DNA of 64,000 nt from JACVCK01 sp041940385 (GCA_041940385.1 JBGTSD010000002.1:1-64000); one strand, 5' to 3'; shown: positions 1 to 8,618, counted from the stretch's first letter. The notes: a model not told the origin generated them from the sequence alone. Numbers and translations: made by a program.

Positions 1-1155
1 GGCCTCAAGTGGAGTTTCCTCGCACCGGCCCGACCGGCGTACTTGGTCGTGAACGGTGACGAGTCCGAGCCCGGCACCTTCAAGGACCGGCTCCTCATGG
101 ACTTCGATCCGCATCTGGTCCTCGAGGGCATCGCGATCTGCTGCTACGCCTGCCGACTCCAGACGGCGTACTTCTACATCCGCGGCGAGTACCACCACCA
201 GGCCCGCGTGATGGAGAACGCCATCCGCGAGGCGTACGAGAAGGGCATCTTCGGCGGCGGCGGAGTCCTCGGCGGCGCGGTCACCGCGACCGGCGAGCCG
301 TGGAAGGTCGACTGCTACCTGCACCGCGGCGCCGGGGCGTACATCTGTGGCGAAGAGACAGCGCTCCTCGAGTCCCTCGAGGGCAAGCGCGGCTGGCCGC
401 GCAACAAGCCGCCGTTCCCCGCCATCAAGGGCCTCTGGGGCAAGCCGACCATCATCAACAACGTCGAGACGATGGCGCACCTGCCGAGCATCGTCGAGCA
501 CGGCGCCGAGTGGTTCAAGAAGCAGGGCGTCGCCTCCACCATCGGCGGCCCGCCGAGCCACGGCACCAAGCTCATGGGCGTCTCCGGGCACGTCAATCGC
601 CCAGGCGTCTACGAGTGCGAGCTCGGCATTCCGCTGCGCAAGCTCGTCGATGAGTACTGCGGCGGGATGCGCAACGGCAAGCGCTTCAAAGGCGCCATCG
701 CCGGCGGCGTGAGCACCGGCATCCTCGGGCCCGATCAGTTCGACGCGGAGATGGATTTCGACATCGGCCGCAAGTACAACGTCCTGGGCCTCGGCACCGC
801 GTGCCCGACGATCTTCGACGAGGACACGGACATGGTCGGCGTCGCGCGGAACATTGCGCGGTTCTTCAAGCACGAGTCCTGCGGCCAGTGCACCCCGTGC
901 CGCGAGGGCAGCCAGTGGCTCTTCAAGCTGCTGACGCGCATCGAGGACGGCGAGGCCAAGACCAAGGACCTGGACCTGACGCTGGAGATCGCGACGAGCA
1001 TGGGCGCGATGCCCGGCACGACGATCTGCGGCCTGGCGGACGGCAACAACTGGGCCGTGCGGACGATCATGAACAAGTACTGGGACGAGTTCGAATCCCG
1101 CGTGAAGCCGAGCTTCATCCCGGTGACGATGAGCGTGGGGGCTGGCGTGCGCTAA
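1..1155 (+). CDS. nuoF: NADH-quinone oxidoreductase subunit F (5' end cut by window)
   Basis: This subunit of respiratory complex I takes electrons from NADH through FMN into the iron-sulfur chain at the cytoplasmic face of the membrane. The reading frame is open from base 1 and begins GLKWSFLAPARPAYLVVNGD, the normal internal NuoF sequence, so the true start and the glycine-rich FMN/NADH motif lie outside the window. Visible family features are GAGAYICGEETALLESLEG, the iron-sulfur cluster motif ESCGQCTPCREG (about bases 870-910) and the downstream fourth cysteine in TTICGLADG. 384 codons are present. The next gene follows after 35 bases on the same strand. The identification is secure; the rest of the nuo operon is presumably upstream. 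Confidence 0.97.
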   Translation, partial: GLKWSFLAPARPAYLVVNGDESEPGTFKDRLLMDFDPHLVLEGIAICCYACRLQTAYFYIRGEYHHQARVMENAIREAYEKGIFGGGGVLGGAVTATGEPWKVDCYLHRGAGAYICGEETALLESLEGKRGWPRNKPPFPAIKGLWGKPTIINNVETMAHLPSIVEHGAEWFKKQGVASTIGGPPSHGTKLMGVSGHVNRPGVYECELGIPLRKLVDEYCGGMRNGKRFKGAIAGGVSTGILGPDQFDAEMDFDIGRKYNVLGLGTACPTIFDEDTDMVGVARNIARFFKHESCGQCTPCREGSQWLFKLLTRIEDGEAKTKDLDLTLEIATSMGAMPGTTICGLADGNNWAVRTIMNKYWDEFESRVKPSFIPVTMSVGAGVR

Positions 1156-1190
1156 GGCGCCGGCACGACGCGTCCTGCGTGGGAGGTTCC

Positions 1191-1556
1191 ATGTCCGTCT
1201 CCTCGAACTACAAGGTCAACGTGGTGGATGGCGTCCACGTCGTCGAGCTGTCGCGCTCCGACGTGCTGGACACCTCGTACATCAACCGCGTGCAGCAGGA
1301 ACTGGTCGTCTACGCCGGGCAGAAGGCGGGGGCGTCGTTCGTGGTGGACCTTTCGAGCGTGCAGTTCCTCTCCTCCACCGCGCTGGGCCTCCTGCTCGCG
1401 ATGCACAAGGCCGTCAGCAACGGCGGTGGGTCGCTGCACGTCGCCGGCGTCGAGGACGAGGTCCTCAAGGCCTTCAAGCTCGTGAAGCTGCACAAGGTCG
1501 TCGGCATGCACGACACCGTGCGCGACGCGGTTGATGCAGCGCTGAAGTCGCGCTAG
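1191..1556 (+). CDS. STAS-domain anti-sigma factor antagonist-like protein
   Basis: A 121-residue single STAS domain like those of SpoIIAA/RsbV. Such proteins bind anti-sigma kinases and are switched by serine phosphorylation. The core VDLSSVQFLSSTALGLLL at residues 52-69 fits the family pattern around the phosphoserine. By alignment with SpoIIAA, Ser62 would be the phosphorylated residue. A GGGAGG-like ribosome-binding site precedes the ATG. No partner kinase or sigma factor is visible nearby, so the pathway is unknown. Its stop codon overlaps the stop of the convergent gene at 1553-1981 by two bases. Confidence 0.85.
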   Translation: MSVSSNYKVNVVDGVHVVELSRSDVLDTSYINRVQQELVVYAGQKAGASFVVDLSSVQFLSSTALGLLLAMHKAVSNGGGSLHVAGVEDEVLKAFKLVKLHKVVGMHDTVRDAVDAALKSR

Positions 1557-1981
1557 GGCGACGGCGCGAAGTACCACACCCGGCGCACCAGCCCCTCCTG
1601 CACCTCGTACACCGCGATCGACGCCTGCGAGCGATCCTCGCCCGCGCCGGTCCGCCAGTGCGCCCGCTCGCGCACCGCCAGCATCTCGCCGTGCCCGAGC
1701 GCGCCCTCGACCTCGCTCCGCGCCGTCGGGAGTGATCGGAAGTAGTCTTCCATCGCCGCCCGCAGCGCCTCGTGGCCTCGCGCATCGACCGAGACCTTGT
1801 CCCCCATCACGCTCATCCACTCGACGTCCGGGTGCGCCAGGGCGAGCATCGCATCCACGTCGTGCGCGTTGAACGCTTCGGTGTACCGGCGGACCAAGGT
1901 TTCCTGAGGAGTGGACGCGCAGCCGGTGAAAATCGCGGCCGCGGCGACCACCGACGACGTCGTGAGCATCGTGTGTCGCAT
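1553..1981 (-). CDS. SnoaL/DUF4440-like lipoprotein
   Basis: A 142-residue protein starting MRHTML, with a short hydrophobic leader ending in the lipobox-like FTGCAS, so it is probably a lipoprotein. The mature part (VRRYTEAFNAHDVDAMLALAHPDVEW and an IAVYEV segment) has the NTF2-like cone fold seen in SnoaL and DUF4440 proteins. That family includes enzymes and ligand-binding domains, and the substrate cannot be told from sequence. It is divergent from tag, with only 24 bases between the two starts, so the two promoters must overlap neighbouring coding sequence. Confidence 0.7.
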   Translation of the reverse strand: MRHTMLTTSSVVAAAAIFTGCASTPQETLVRRYTEAFNAHDVDAMLALAHPDVEWMSVMGDKVSVDARGHEALRAAMEDYFRSLPTARSEVEGALGHGEMLAVRERAHWRTGAGEDRSQASIAVYEVQEGLVRRVWYFAPSP

Positions 1982-2005
1982 CGGCGCCCATCGTACAGTT
2001 CCGAC

Positions 2006-2626
2006 ATGCCGCGTTGCCCCTGGGCGAAGAACGACCTCGCGATCGCGTACCACGACGCCGAATGGGGCGCGCCCCAGCATGACGACCTCGTGCTCTTCGA
2101 GTTCATCATCCTCGAGGGCGCGCAGGCCGGTCTGTCGTGGGACACGATCCTGAAGAAGCGCGAGCGGTATCGCGAGGTCTTCGACGGCTTTGATCCCCGC
2201 AAGGTCGCGCGCTACACCGATGCGAAGCTCGAGAAACTCCTGCTCGATCCTGGCATCGTGCGCAACCGCCTCAAGGTCTGGAGCGCGCGCGACAACGCGA
2301 AGGCGACGCTCAAGGCGCAGGACGAGTTCGGCTCGCTCGATGCGCTGCTGTGGCAGTTCGTCTCCGAGGACGCAATCAACGCCGGCGAGCGCTTTCGCGC
2401 CGCGCCGGGCGGCGCCGTCGGCCGCCCCATCGTCAACGCACGGACGGCGCTCAAGCAGCTCCCCGCGAGCACGGCGCAGTCCGACGCAATGAGCGCGGAC
2501 CTGAAGAAGCGCGGCTTCCGGTTCGTGGGCTCCACGATCTGCTACGCGTTCATGCAGGCCGTCGGGATGGTGAACGACCACCTGACAGACTGCCCGCGTC
2601 ATGCGATCTGCCGACGAATGAAATGA
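2006..2626 (+). CDS. tag: DNA-3-methyladenine glycosylase I
   Basis: A base-excision repair enzyme that removes 3-methyladenine from alkylated DNA. The 206-residue length is slightly above the E. coli enzyme. The N-terminus MPRCPWAKND followed by YHDAEWG is the family signature. Expected zinc ligands Cys4, His16, His192 and Cys196 are present, the last two in DHLTDCPRH. The catalytic glutamate is Glu37 in IILEGAQAGLSW. The ATG at 2006 is the start because the motif begins immediately after it. It stands alone between the divergent lipoprotein gene and a separate downstream gene. Confidence 0.95.
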   Translation: MPRCPWAKNDLAIAYHDAEWGAPQHDDLVLFEFIILEGAQAGLSWDTILKKRERYREVFDGFDPRKVARYTDAKLEKLLLDPGIVRNRLKVWSARDNAKATLKAQDEFGSLDALLWQFVSEDAINAGERFRAAPGGAVGRPIVNARTALKQLPASTAQSDAMSADLKKRGFRFVGSTICYAFMQAVGMVNDHLTDCPRHAICRRMK

Positions 2627-2767
2627 AGTTCAGACGGGGCTCACGGGGCTTTCAGCCCGGAGTCCAATAGTCCTCGTGAAGCCGCGGAGATCGCGGGGCA
2701 TGCCCGCACGCGGCCGCCAGGCCCTTTGCACTGATTGGCGCCGACGAGGCGCCGGAAGGAGTTTCCC

Positions 2768-3220
2768 ATGAACACGCAGCGGCTTTTCTGGATCAGCGGA
2801 CTCGCCGTCGCCGGCGCCTTCGCGGCCGGCTGCGAGCGTGAGCCCGCGACGAACACCGCCCCGTCCACCGCCGAGATTCAGGAAGAACTCGACGAGGCGC
2901 GGGACGCCGTCGCAGAATTCACCGAACAGCAGAAGAATGACTTCGTCGCCGCGGCCGAGCGCCAGGTGGACGAGATCGAGCACGAGATCGAACAGCTCGA
3001 AGACGCGGCCAAGGAGCGTGGCGCCGAGGCCGAGGCGAAGTTCGCCGAGATGCGCGACGACCTGAACGATCAGCTCCAGGAGGCGAAGGACGCGCTCGCG
3101 GACGCCCGCAACGCGACCGGCGACGCCTGGGACAGCGTGACCGCCGGCTTCAACGACGCGATGGCCGACCTGCGCGCTTCGTTCACGCGCGCCCGCAACG
3201 CCATCACCAACCCCACCTGA
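2768..3220 (+). CDS. Putative coiled-coil lipoprotein
   Basis: A 150-residue protein with the leader MNTQRLFWISGLAVAGAF and a lipobox-like AAGC, giving Cys22 as the probable lipidated residue. The mature part is rich in Glu, Asp, Ala, Arg and Gln and is almost certainly one long coiled coil, reminiscent of apolipoprotein-like or Lpp-like helical proteins. A good ribosome-binding site, GGAAGGAG, precedes the ATG. No enzymatic motif is visible. A hairpin terminator follows the stop within 20 bases, so the gene is probably a one-gene transcript. Confidence 0.7.
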   Translation: MNTQRLFWISGLAVAGAFAAGCEREPATNTAPSTAEIQEELDEARDAVAEFTEQQKNDFVAAAERQVDEIEHEIEQLEDAAKERGAEAEAKFAEMRDDLNDQLQEAKDALADARNATGDAWDSVTAGFNDAMADLRASFTRARNAITNPT

Positions 3221-3235
3221 TCAGCTCCCACCCGC

Positions 3236-3259
3236 AGGCCGAAGTGTGCGCTTCGGCCT
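3236..3259 (+). terminator. Rho-independent-like terminator after the coiled-coil lipoprotein gene
   Basis: A perfect 9-bp stem, AGGCCGAAG / CTTCGGCCT, with a 6-base loop, is followed by GTTTCTGCCTCT. It starts 16 bases after the stop at 3220. The T-tract is short, as expected in GC-rich DNA. Confidence 0.7.
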
Positions 3260-3315
3260 GTTTCTGCCTCTCTGATGGATGCGGCGGATGGTGACCGACG
3301 CCGCAGAAACAACGC

Positions 3316-3342
3316 GAGCCGCGGGCTTGTTGCCCGCGGCTC
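3316..3342. terminator. Bidirectional hairpin between convergent genes
   Basis: A perfect 11-bp GC-rich stem, GAGCCGCGGGC / GCCCGCGGCTC, has loop TTGTT. On the plus strand it is followed by GTTCCGTT and on the minus strand by GCGTTGTTTC. It lies between the convergent lipoprotein gene and hsp20 and could end transcription from both sides. Confidence 0.65.
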
Positions 3343-3389
3343 GTTCCGTTGCGCGTGAGGGAAAGAGAGGAATTCTCAGAGATTCGGGA

Positions 3390-3827
3390 TCAGCCGATCG
3401 CGACCTTGCGTCCGGTCGCCTTCGCGGCCTTGGGAAACCGAAGGGTCAGCACACCATCCTTCAGCTCCGCCGTGGCCTGGTCCTCCGACACGTGGCTCGG
3501 CAGCGCGACGCGCCGGCTCACCGATCCGAAGCGCCGCTCCTTGCGGTAGAACTGCTCGCCCGTGTCCTCGTGCTCTTCGGACTGCTCGGCCTTGATGGTG
3601 AGCACGCCATCGTGCACCTCGACGTCCACCTGCTCCTTGCTGAAGCCGGGGAGCGAGGCGCGAACGATCACGTTCTTCTCGTCCTCGGAGATGTCGAGCG
3701 CGAGCGAGCCCTCGTCCACCGTCTGCGGCGCCGCGCTGCGCACGGCGAAGAAGGGATCGTCAAAGACTCGGGCGAGGAAGCGGTCCACGGTCGGAAGGTC
3801 CATCGTGCGAACGAGGTGGCGGGTCAT
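3390..3827 (-). CDS. Hsp20/alpha-crystallin small heat-shock protein
   Basis: A 145-residue ATP-independent holdase chaperone. The alpha-crystallin domain covers roughly residues 35-140, with the typical VRASLPGFSKEQVDVEVHDG strand pair, a KERRFGSVSRRVALP segment and the conserved A-x-x-x-G-V-L motif in AELKDGVLTLRFPK. The N-terminal arm is short (LARVFDDPFFAVR). AGGAGA lies eight bases before the ATG. No CIRCE or other heat-shock operator was recognised upstream. Monocistronic in appearance. Confidence 0.92.
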   Translation of the reverse strand: MTRHLVRTMDLPTVDRFLARVFDDPFFAVRSAAPQTVDEGSLALDISEDEKNVIVRASLPGFSKEQVDVEVHDGVLTIKAEQSEEHEDTGEQFYRKERRFGSVSRRVALPSHVSEDQATAELKDGVLTLRFPKAAKATGRKVAIG

Positions 3828-4042
3828 GGTTGATCTCCTGTGATTCGTTTCCTGTTCGATGCGAGCAATGGCCCCTCGCCGCCGTGCCCGGCGACGCGTC
3901 CGACCGGAGACAATTCAAACGGCGCGCCAGACGACGACGCCCCGTGCCAACGCACGGGAAGGCCGTTTCCACCACGTTTTCGGGCCTTCCGGGGGTCGGA
4001 TCGGCGCCACGGTGGGGCTGGGGGCGCCGGAATGGCAGGCGG

Positions 4043-5569
4043 CTACAGCGTCGCCTTCCGCGACCACGTCGTGCCCTGCGCCGTGTCCTTGATTTCGATC
4101 CCCATCGACGACAACTGATCCCGGATTCGGTCCGCCTCGGCGAAGTTCTTCGCCTTCTTCGCGGCGTTCCGTGCCGCCACCAGCGCGTCGATCTCCCCGC
4201 TGTCGCTGTTCCCACCCGGCGCGTGCTCGTGCGAGGCGTCGTCCAGACCCAGCACGCGCAGCGCCTCGGCGATCGCCACGCCCGACGACTCCGGCGCGTT
4301 GAGCGCCGCGATCGCGCCCGCCACGTTCAGATCGTCGTTCATGGACATCGCGAACGCGCCGGCGCCGGACGGATGTCCTTCGGCGCGGCCTTGTTCCTTC
4401 CACCGCCTGACCTGTCGCGCCGAGTCCTTCAGACCCTGGATCGTGAAGTTCGCGTTTGCGCGATAGTGCGTCTTGATGAGTTCGAGACGGATCGCCGCGG
4501 GCGTGATCTCGTCGCCGCCCTTCTCGAGCAGGTCGCGGATGGTGTAGAAGTTCCCCTTGCTCTTGCTCATCTTCTCGCCCTCGACCATCAGGTGCCGCAC
4601 GTGGAACCAGTGGCGGGCGAAGCGCGGCTCGCCCGTCGCGCAGCGCGACTGGGCGATCTCGCACTCGTGGTGCGGGAAGATGTTGTCCTCGCCGCCGGAG
4701 TGCAGGTCGATGACGTCGCCGAGGCGCTCGCGCGCCATCGCGGAGCACTCGATGTGCCATCCCGGGTAGCCCGGCCCCCACGGCGAGTCCCACTTCATCA
4801 CGTGCGCCGGGTCGCACTTCCAGAGCAGGAAGTCCGCCGGGTGGCGCTTGCCCGCCTGGTTGGCCTCGCTCACGCGCCCGCCCGCGCCCGCGCGCAGCCG
4901 GTCCAGCGTGTTGCCCGAGAGCGCGCCGTAGTCGGGGAAGCGCCCCACATCGAAGTACGCCGCTGTGCCCGCGTTGCCGGGGGCGCCGACGACGTACGCG
5001 AAGCCCTTGTCCACGAGGCCGCGGATCATCGCGATCATCTCCGCGATCTTCTGCGTGGGGCGCGGCATGAGCGTCGGGTCATTGTCAACCTCGCGCGCGA
5101 CCTTGAGGCCGAGCAATCGCGCATCCTCGAGGAACGCGTGCGCGTAGTAGTCCGCGATCTGCTTCGGATTCCGGGGGTCGATCGCCTCCGGCGCGCCGGG
5201 CGGCAGCGTGCCGGCCTTCTTTGCCTCGAGCAGCCGGCGCCCGCCCTCCTCCATGCGATCGACGCCCCCGCCGTCGGCGTTGTTGTCGTCGGTCATGTGC
5301 CCGACGTCCGTGATGTTCATCACGTGCACGACCGTGCGCCCCCGCTGCTCGCGCGCCTTCTTCTGCTCCGGCGTCTCGTTCGCCAGCTCGCAGAGCGGCG
5401 ACTCCAGCCAGCGGCGCAGCACATCCGCCATGAGGAACGAGCGGAAGTTGCCGATGTGCGCGAAGTCGTAGACCGTCGGGCCGCAGGAATAGAACGTCAC
5501 CCGCGACGGATCCGCCGGCGAGACGGGCTCGATCTTCTTGGTCAGCGAGTTGTAGAGCTGGAGCGCCAT
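4043..5569 (-). CDS. cysS: Cysteinyl-tRNA synthetase
   Basis: A class I aminoacyl-tRNA synthetase that charges tRNA-Cys. The HIGH motif reads HIGN at residues 38-41 and the KMSKS motif is at 333-337. Zinc ligands fit Cys29 (YSCGPTVYD), Cys275 (WHIECS), His300 and Glu304 (HHECE). At 508 residues it is longer than the E. coli enzyme (461). The extra length is mostly between residues 62 and 135, charged segments that flank the conserved VVHVMNITDVGH. It is the last gene of a tight minus-strand run, 13 bases after the LanC-like gene, so it may share their transcript. Confidence 0.97.
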   Translation of the reverse strand: MALQLYNSLTKKIEPVSPADPSRVTFYSCGPTVYDFAHIGNFRSFLMADVLRRWLESPLCELANETPEQKKAREQRGRTVVHVMNITDVGHMTDDNNADGGGVDRMEEGGRRLLEAKKAGTLPPGAPEAIDPRNPKQIADYYAHAFLEDARLLGLKVAREVDNDPTLMPRPTQKIAEMIAMIRGLVDKGFAYVVGAPGNAGTAAYFDVGRFPDYGALSGNTLDRLRAGAGGRVSEANQAGKRHPADFLLWKCDPAHVMKWDSPWGPGYPGWHIECSAMARERLGDVIDLHSGGEDNIFPHHECEIAQSRCATGEPRFARHWFHVRHLMVEGEKMSKSKGNFYTIRDLLEKGGDEITPAAIRLELIKTHYRANANFTIQGLKDSARQVRRWKEQGRAEGHPSGAGAFAMSMNDDLNVAGAIAALNAPESSGVAIAEALRVLGLDDASHEHAPGGNSDSGEIDALVAARNAAKKAKNFAEADRIRDQLSSMGIEIKDTAQGTTWSRKATL

Positions 5570-5582
5570 CGGTCCTCGTCTT

Positions 5583-6986
5583 CTAGAACGGCGTGTCCGG
5601 GAGCTTGATCAGGCAGTCGCAGCGGCGCGCCATCGCCTCGATGCGCAGCAGCGCCCGCCCGACTCCCGCGGCGCCCTGCATCAATCCCACCTGGGTGCGC
5701 ACATCCTCGGGCTTCGTGCGGTGCTCGGCCTGCGCCCAGCGCATGCCGTTCTCGTCGTTCGTCGCCCGCTCGACGAGGTCGTCCGCCATCGTCTCCGCGA
5801 GCTTCAGCCACTTCTCGTCGCGCGTGTGGGTGTACAGATCCATATAGAAATCGAGCACGCCCGCGCCGCCGCAGCAGAGACTGACGTTCTCCCAGTATCC
5901 CGGCGTGCGCGCACCCGGCAGGCCGCAGGACTCGATGGTCTTCGCCGCCTCGAACACCGCGTCCATCCACTTCTGCTCGCCGGTGACCTGATGCAGGCGC
6001 AGGTACGTCCGCGCGGTTCCCGCGGGCCCGTGGCACCACGAGAGGTAGAACAGCTCTTCGCCGCCGTTCTCGTGGTGCAGGATCTTCCGCCCGCCGCCGG
6101 AGGTGTCCGCGACGTTGTCGAGGTAGCGCCCGCCGGCGATCGCCGCGCTGCGCGACGCCTCGTCCGCCGTGAAGATCACGTTGGTCGCGAGAAAGTACGC
6201 CACGCCCGCGGTCCCGTGCGAGAAGTTCGGCATGAACCGTTCGGAGTCCGCGGCGAGCGGCCACTTCAAGCCGCCCTTGTCCTCGACGCCGACCTCGATC
6301 AGCCGCGCGGCCGCGTCGTTGACCAGCCCGCGCATCGGGATCGTCTCGACGCCGCGCTGCACGTGCAGGAGAAAGAGCCCGATCCCCGCGCCGCCCGAGA
6401 TGATGTCCGTGGACTGCCCCCACTGCACGCCCGCGCCCTCGCGCTCCGCCGCCTCGACGATCTGCTCGAGCAACCGATCCGCCGCGGCGAGATAACGCGC
6501 ATCGCCCGTGACCTGAAAGAGCTTCTCCAGCACGAACGATTGCCCCGCGGCGCCGGTGTACAGGCCCGCGGCGCCGGGCCCTTCGAGCGTCTCCGGCAGG
6601 CGCGCGATCAGATCGTCCCCGCCCCTGCGCGCCGTCTCGAAGTACTCCTCGCGCCCGGAGACGCGCGCGATGTCGATGAAGTAGAGAATCACGCCGGGGG
6701 CGCCGGAGTACAGCGAGATATCGAACGGCGCATCTTCGTCGCTCGGGTCCGCGCGCCACGCCAGGCCGTGCTCGGTCTCCACCGCGACCGAACGCAGCCA
6801 CTTCGCCGCTTCGTACGCCGGGCCGAGGTACGCGGAGTCCGGCATCCACTGCGGCTTCTGACCCTCGATCAACTCCGGCGACTCGACCGGGCGGATCGAC
6901 TCCGGCTCCGCATCCTGCGCCAGCGCGGGAGCGCCGGTGAGCAGCGGCAGAAGAGCGAACACGAACGAGATCAATTGTTTCGGCAT
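5583..6986 (-). CDS. Exported LanC-like protein with a CCG motif
   Basis: A 467-residue protein of the lanthionine synthetase C-like alpha/alpha-barrel family. It shows repeated GxxG helices such as LYSGAPGV, LYTGAAGQ, ISGGAGIG and SHGTAGVA. Family members coordinate zinc through Cys and a Cys-His pair. Here the first site is SWCHG (Cys317-His318) and the second is LCCGGAG (Cys371-Cys372), so the usual CHG reads CCG. The N-terminus MPKQLISFVFALLPLLTG followed by APALAQ is a signal peptide, so the domain should act outside the cytoplasm. No precursor peptide or LanB dehydratase is visible nearby. It starts 7 bases after ybeY. Enzymatic role unknown. Confidence 0.8.
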   Translation of the reverse strand: MPKQLISFVFALLPLLTGAPALAQDAEPESIRPVESPELIEGQKPQWMPDSAYLGPAYEAAKWLRSVAVETEHGLAWRADPSDEDAPFDISLYSGAPGVILYFIDIARVSGREEYFETARRGGDDLIARLPETLEGPGAAGLYTGAAGQSFVLEKLFQVTGDARYLAAADRLLEQIVEAAEREGAGVQWGQSTDIISGGAGIGLFLLHVQRGVETIPMRGLVNDAAARLIEVGVEDKGGLKWPLAADSERFMPNFSHGTAGVAYFLATNVIFTADEASRSAAIAGGRYLDNVADTSGGGRKILHHENGGEELFYLSWCHGPAGTARTYLRLHQVTGEQKWMDAVFEAAKTIESCGLPGARTPGYWENVSLCCGGAGVLDFYMDLYTHTRDEKWLKLAETMADDLVERATNDENGMRWAQAEHRTKPEDVRTQVGLMQGAAGVGRALLRIEAMARRCDCLIKLPDTPF

Positions 6987-6993
6987 GGGCTGG

Positions 6994-7467
6994 TCAGGAA
7001 TCCTGGGACGTCGGGCGGTCGAACAAGGGTCCGACGCCCGCCGCGGTGAGCAGTTCATCCTCCGCGGCGTGCATGCGGGCGAAGCCCTCGTCCGTGTGGT
7101 CGTCGAAGCCGAGGCAGTGCAGCACGCCGTGGAGGATATACAGCAGCAGCTCCCGCCCCGGCTCGTGCCCGCGGCCCTCGACCTGCCGACGCGCCTCGTC
7201 GAGGCACACCACCACGTCCGTGTCCAGCGGCCCCGACTCCCCCTCGCGCAGGTCGAAGGTCAGCACGTCCGTCGTGCCCGGCTCGTTTGCGTACTGCTCG
7301 TGCAGCCGCGCCATCTCCTCGTCGCCGACGACGCGCGCCCGGACCTCCCCGCTCGCGTCGAATCGTGCCGCGATCACCGGCGCCAGGCGCGCCAAGTCCG
7401 CGCGCAGCGCCGCGATGCCCGAGGCGTCGAGCGGGCCGGCGTCGGCGAGTTCGATCGTCAGCCCCAT
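6994..7467 (-). CDS. ybeY: Endoribonuclease YbeY
   Basis: A metal-dependent endoribonuclease involved in 16S rRNA 3'-end maturation and ribosome quality control. The 157-residue length is normal. The diagnostic zinc motif H-G-x-L-H-x-x-G-x-D-H appears as HGVLHCLGFDDH near the C-terminus, preceded by the conserved TTDVLTFDL. It sits 9 bases after the exported methyltransferase-like gene and 7 bases before the exported LanC-like gene, an unusual housekeeping gene between two exported proteins. Confidence 0.95.
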   Translation of the reverse strand: MGLTIELADAGPLDASGIAALRADLARLAPVIAARFDASGEVRARVVGDEEMARLHEQYANEPGTTDVLTFDLREGESGPLDTDVVVCLDEARRQVEGRGHEPGRELLLYILHGVLHCLGFDDHTDEGFARMHAAEDELLTAAGVGPLFDRPTSQDS

Positions 7468-7476
7468 CGGCGCGGC

Positions 7477-8550
7477 CTAGTTGCCCCGCCCACGCCGCAG
7501 CGGACGCTCGAGGAGCGTGTACATCGCGAAGAGATTGGCCTCGAGGTCCATCGCCCCGTCGCCCGTGTCCCAGCCGAGCCGCCGGCCCATGTCGCGCGCC
7601 GCCTCGGAATCATCCCTGTCCAGCTCGATCACGCGGAAGCCGACCTTCTCGAGCAGCGCGCGATCGAACGGGCATCGCCCGTCCGCCCACGGCATGTACT
7701 TGTCGGGGTCGGGCGACTGCGCGGGATAGAGGTTGTAGATCATCACCTTCCCGCCGGGCTCGAGCGCATCGAACATCGCCTGCACGAAGGCCTCGTCCTC
7801 GACGCCCAGGTGCACCATGCGGCGCGGATCGACCTTCTGCTCGGGATGCACGTAGCCGCGCTTCAACGTGTTCTTCGAGAGGATCAGGTTGAACCCGCCG
7901 CCGACCGCGTCGCGCACCTCCTGCGTCGCGGGCCACTGACCCTCGACGAGCGTGACGCTGCCCTCGCGCCCGCGACGGCGCTCGACGAGGTTCTCGATCT
8001 CGCCGGTGTCGGTCGGCTCGCTGTAGAGCGCCTTGAGCATCGGATCGACGTCCACGCCGACCGTGTCCGCGCCCAGCGACGCCAGCACGCGCAGGTGCCC
8101 GATCCCGCCGTAGCCGAAGTCGAGGATCTTCATCTCGCCCAGCTCGTTCGAGGCCGGGCGCGGCGTCGACTGCACGACCAAGTCGAGCGGTCGCGTGTAC
8201 GCCAGCGGCGTGCCGTAGCGCGTCGTGTAGTAATACCGCTCGTCCAGCGTCGTCTCGTGATAGTTCCCGCGCTCCGAATCGGGCAGACGCAGGAAGTCCG
8301 ATTCCGTCATCGGGCTGCCGTCCGCCTTGCTGACGTAGACGCGCCGGGCCTCGATCGGCGCCAGCGACTCCGCGGCCGTCAGGAACTGGTCCACCGCGCG
8401 CGACTCGATGAACGTCCGCAGCGCGCCCGCCTCTTCCTTGAGCTGCGCGACCACGTGCCCCGGCTCCGCCGGCGCCGCCTGCCGGGCGCTCGCCGCGCCG
8501 CTCATCACCACCGCGGCGACTACGCCGAGTCGAATCATGCACTGCGCCAT
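7477..8550 (-). CDS. Exported class I methyltransferase-like protein
   Basis: A 357-residue protein with a Rossmann SAM-binding core. ILDFGYGGIGHLRVLASLGA is motif I, with GVDVDP ending the second strand and FDALEPGGKVMIYNLYPA the later motif. The first 23 residues (MAQCMIRLGVVAAVVMSGAA then SARQ) look like a signal peptide, which is odd for a SAM-dependent enzyme. Either the export signal is real and the fold has been re-used, or the hydrophobic stretch is something else. ATG at 8550 is taken as start; the internal ATG at 8538 is possible. First gene of the run with ybeY, the LanC-like gene and cysS. Confidence 0.7.
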   Translation of the reverse strand: MAQCMIRLGVVAAVVMSGAASARQAAPAEPGHVVAQLKEEAGALRTFIESRAVDQFLTAAESLAPIEARRVYVSKADGSPMTESDFLRLPDSERGNYHETTLDERYYYTTRYGTPLAYTRPLDLVVQSTPRPASNELGEMKILDFGYGGIGHLRVLASLGADTVGVDVDPMLKALYSEPTDTGEIENLVERRRGREGSVTLVEGQWPATQEVRDAVGGGFNLILSKNTLKRGYVHPEQKVDPRRMVHLGVEDEAFVQAMFDALEPGGKVMIYNLYPAQSPDPDKYMPWADGRCPFDRALLEKVGFRVIELDRDDSEAARDMGRRLGWDTGDGAMDLEANLFAMYTLLERPLRRGRGN

Positions 8551-8618
8551 CGTCGGGCTCCCTTCGTCCTGGATCTCAGGCCTTGGTTCCGTCCGGAGAG
8601 GATAGGTACCTTGGTCGC

